This document shows positions 4,055-6,092 of a stretch of 6,092 nt of DNA, piece by piece. Position 1 is the first letter of the stretch, and every line of letters begins with the position of its first letter. The notes beneath the pieces are model-generated. The model saw nothing but the letters and a program-made list of their open reading frames with translations, had not been told where the DNA came from and made no database searches. The stretch comes from an uncultured Eubacteriales bacterium. Its GTDB lineage: Bacteria > Bacillota > Clostridia > Oscillospirales > Acutalibacteraceae. The DNA lies in contig CAKTTT010000149.1 in NCBI GenBank assembly GCA_934615635.1, positions 1 through 6,092 on the forward strand, in the 5' to 3' direction. A program made the position numbers and the translations under genes.

Positions 4055-5068
4055 TCAGCCCCCGGTAAGCTGCCGCATGAATTCCACCCCGTACAAGCGT
4101 TCCAGCTCTTGATAGATTTTGTCAAAATCTTCCACAAGGCCGCCCGCATCGTCGTGCAGCAGATCCACAATAGCCTGAATCTCCTCCGCGGACAAATCGC
4201 TGACCCGGAAGGTGGCGTCCTCATAAGCGTCCAGATTCTCCGGCGGCGTCACCGTTACCTGGTCGCCGAAGGCCTCGAATTGAAGGTGCCATTCCACATG
4301 GAGGGTGACAGCCACGTCGATGACGGTTCCCGTTGCGGGATCCGGCGTGGGCTGGTTGCCCGCGGCGCTGAAGGCGGCCGTATATTCCGTGAAATAGCCG
4401 TCCCTTCCCACGACACAGGTAATCTCCGGATCGGTAAAGGAGAATCCGTTGTCCGCCGTCATATCGGCGCCCAGATCCGCCAGCAGGCTCTCCAACTGGC
4501 CGCGGGATCTGTCTGCGGAAAGCTGAAAGGAGATAGCCGTCTCGCCTTCCTTCTCTGAGAGCGTCACACCCTTCATAGCCTTTTCTGTGGCAGAAAGCAG
4601 CATGTCGGTGTCCTCTCCCGACAGGGAGAGAAAATCCGCCCAGGTGCTTTCCCGCTTATATTGGGTGTCGCCGGAGGACACGTACAGGAAGCCGTCCTTG
4701 AAATAGGTGATATTCCGGGATTCTTGTCCCAGCACGGTGGTGACCATGTCGGAGAGCATCTCGCCGGAGTCTCCGCTTTCGATGCGGGCGATTTTCCCCT
4801 CCGCTGCGGTTTCCGTGCGGATTCCGGCGACTTCCGCCGTCATCTTGAGCTTTTCGGCAATTTGTATGGATGTCTCCGCCGTGGTTTTGTCAAACGCGGT
4901 CTTGAAAAGGTCGTAGGGCTTCGCCGCTTGCGAGGAATCGGCGGCGCCGGAAGCGGAAAGGGAAGAGGGGGCGGCGTCCGGAGAGGAGGCCGCGGGTCCG
5001 CCGCAGGCGGTCAAAGTCAGCAGAAGCGCGGAGATCATGCCCACGGCGGTCAGGGTTCGCATTTTCAT
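4055..5068 (-). CDS. Membrane-anchored lipoprotein, LolA/LppX-like (DUF6612-like), downstream paralogue
   Basis: This 337-residue exported lipoprotein has a short basic n-region (MKMR), a hydrophobic core and the lipobox LTAC with the lipidated Cys22. A Ser/Ala/Pro-rich linker follows (about 25-50). The body (50-280) alternates helices and beta strands: an N-terminal helix, EGKIARIESGD, MVTTVLGQ (109-116), TYFKDGFLYV (121-130), a helix-rich middle and late strands TVIDVAVTLHVEW and QVTVTPPENLD. This layout fits the LolA/LppX-like half-barrel seen in DUF6612-type lipoproteins, which may bind a hydrophobic ligand; the substrate is unknown. The end carries an acidic helix with FDKIYQELERLYG (315-327), matched in the neighbour. 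ATG 5068 is chosen because MKMR gives a proper n-region; AAAGGA (5081-5086) is 12 nt upstream, rather far. It lies 33 bases after its paralogue, in the same operon. The family assignment is inference from layout. Confidence 0.8.
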   Translation of the reverse strand: MKMRTLTAVGMISALLLTLTACGGPAASSPDAAPSSLSASGAADSSQAAKPYDLFKTAFDKTTAETSIQIAEKLKMTAEVAGIRTETAAEGKIARIESGDSGEMLSDMVTTVLGQESRNITYFKDGFLYVSSGDTQYKRESTWADFLSLSGEDTDMLLSATEKAMKGVTLSEKEGETAISFQLSADRSRGQLESLLADLGADMTADNGFSFTDPEITCVVGRDGYFTEYTAAFSAAGNQPTPDPATGTVIDVAVTLHVEWHLQFEAFGDQVTVTPPENLDAYEDATFRVSDLSAEEIQAIVDLLHDDAGGLVEDFDKIYQELERLYGVEFMRQLTGG

Positions 5069-5101
5069 AGAGGGGTTGGTTCCTTTCTCATAGTCGGAAT
5101 A

Positions 5102-6092
5102 TCAAACATCATCGGAGCCCAAGAGCCGGGAAAGCGCCTGGTCGACTTGATCATAGCCGTATTTTGCCGCCAGCTGCTCATAAATTTCGTCGAAGTTCGC
5201 CACCGGCTGGCCATATTCGTCAAAGAGGCTTTCCAACACCTCGGTCAGTATCGCTTCCTCCACTCCGGCCGGGATCTCCTGAAAGCTGTCCAGATCCTCC
5301 GGCAGGGTGACCGTCACCTCGGCGCCCAGCTTATCCACGGTCAGGGAGAACGTATATTGATAGAGGGCCTCAACCTCCACGTTTTTGGAGGGGTCGTTGT
5401 AATCCGGCTGGGTGATCCGGCCGGTGATTTCGCCCGACATGGACAGTTTGCGGAGCACCGAAGCCTTGTCGACCACCATGCTCATCTCTATGTCGGAATA
5501 GGAAATATCCACCAATTCCTCCAGGCCGTTGTCGCCCGTCATGCCCAGCAGCGTCTGGAGAAGCGAGGTCAGCTTGCCGCCCGGCAGGCGGGAAACGATG
5601 CGATAGCCCTCCTCCTCGGCGGTGACGGAGGCGTTTTCCCGCAGGCTTTCCTCCAGAGAATGCAGATCCTCCATCGACGGCAGGTCGTCCCGCTCTTCCT
5701 CCTCCATCGGCTGCTTGATTTTTTGTCCCTGGGAGGCGGTGTACTGATATTCTCCGTCCTGCCACATCTCCATGTTCACCGACTGTCCCAGTACGCTGGT
5801 GGTCACCAGCGCATGAAGAAGGGTTTTCTCCTCCTTCTCGACAGCCTCCAGCTTCATCTCAATGGGAAAGGTGGCGGTGATACCGGCAAAAGAGGTGGTG
5901 AATTCCATCTCCATGCTGCCGGCTATGGCTTTTTCCGCCTCTATCTTCTCCATCGCCGCCTTATACAGACCGGCGGCCTCGGGCAAAGCCGGGGAGGTGG
6001 CGGATGTTTCCGGAGCGGAGGCTGCGGGTTTTTGCGGCCTGCCGCTGCAGCCGGCGGCAGTCAGGAGCAAACCGGAAGCCAGGATACAGGCC
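5102..6092 (-). CDS. Lipoprotein paralogue, start beyond the right edge (partial)
   Basis: The gene is truncated at its 5' end by the window edge: the frame is open to the last base. The first visible residues ACILASGLLLTAAGC are the hydrophobic core and lipobox of a signal peptide, with the lipidated Cys at about the 15th visible residue. A TTG at 6070 would leave too short a signal peptide, so the real start lies outside. A Pro/Ala/Ser linker follows, then strands and helices in the same order as in the neighbour: LVTTSVLGQS, then MWQDGEYQY, a very acidic loop (EEEERDD), a helical middle, EVTVTLPEDLDSF, and a C-terminal helix with NFDEIYEQLAAKYG. The stop is TGA at 5102. The two proteins are clearly paralogous, from an old tandem duplication. 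Likely role: outer-face lipoprotein of the same kind; partner and ligand unknown. Promoter not in the window. Confidence 0.8.
   Translation of the reverse strand, partial: ACILASGLLLTAAGCSGRPQKPAASAPETSATSPALPEAAGLYKAAMEKIEAEKAIAGSMEMEFTTSFAGITATFPIEMKLEAVEKEEKTLLHALVTTSVLGQSVNMEMWQDGEYQYTASQGQKIKQPMEEEERDDLPSMEDLHSLEESLRENASVTAEEEGYRIVSRLPGGKLTSLLQTLLGMTGDNGLEELVDISYSDIEMSMVVDKASVLRKLSMSGEITGRITQPDYNDPSKNVEVEALYQYTFSLTVDKLGAEVTVTLPEDLDSFQEIPAGVEEAILTEVLESLFDEYGQPVANFDEIYEQLAAKYGYDQVDQALSRLLGSDDV

Noticed and set aside
4109..4558. 149-codon plus-strand ORF
   Set aside because: Antisense shadow within the lipoprotein gene.
6068..6070. TTG at 6070 as start of the upstream lipoprotein
   Set aside because: It would leave only seven residues before the lipid-attachment Cys; the frame stays open to the window edge with signal-peptide-like residues, so the start is outside.

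Overview
The window looks like a chromosomal segment of a GC-rich, low-motility-gene gut Firmicute, most likely a member of the Oscillospiraceae/Ruminococcaceae. The grounds are Shine-Dalgarno sites of the GGAGG type before most genes, strong intrinsic terminators, two Cys-anchored lipoproteins of a Gram-positive kind, and an orotate-phosphoribosyltransferase-like protein of a type I associate with that group. The taxonomic call is inference; no rRNA or marker gene is present.

Left part (1-1670), plus strand: a phosphoribosyltransferase-fold protein whose PRPP loop lacks the acidic pair (62-703) ends in a very strong terminator. After a 160-base gap comes an unrecognised 187-residue all-helical protein (910-1473), which also ends in a terminator. 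The two are separate transcription units.

Middle (1670-2731), minus strand: a cytosolic SGNH/GDSL hydrolase with a N-terminal beta-domain. Its start is best placed at 2665 by an ideal Shine-Dalgarno site, and it has a sigma-A-like promoter.

2732-4054 is 1.3 kb without a conventional gene, but it is not empty. It holds a perfect 14-bp palindrome, an orphan 100-nt hairpin followed by seven T (plus strand), a pyrimidine-rich stretch, and a compact minus-strand micro-unit: a candidate promoter, an ideal ribosome binding site, a 21-codon basic ORF overlapping by GTGA a 34-residue membrane peptide, then a terminator. Further right lie a repeat-like non-coding stretch with a long imperfect palindrome, and a set of stacked hairpins forming the 3' end of the lipoprotein transcript.

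Right part (4055-6092), minus strand: two tandem paralogous lipoproteins, 33 bases apart, in one operon. The upstream one runs off the right edge, so its start is missing. They share a LolA/LppX-like (DUF6612-like) layout and a conserved acidic C-terminal helix, and probably work together at the outer face of the cytoplasmic membrane. No mobile-element gene, CRISPR array, tRNA or rRNA was seen.
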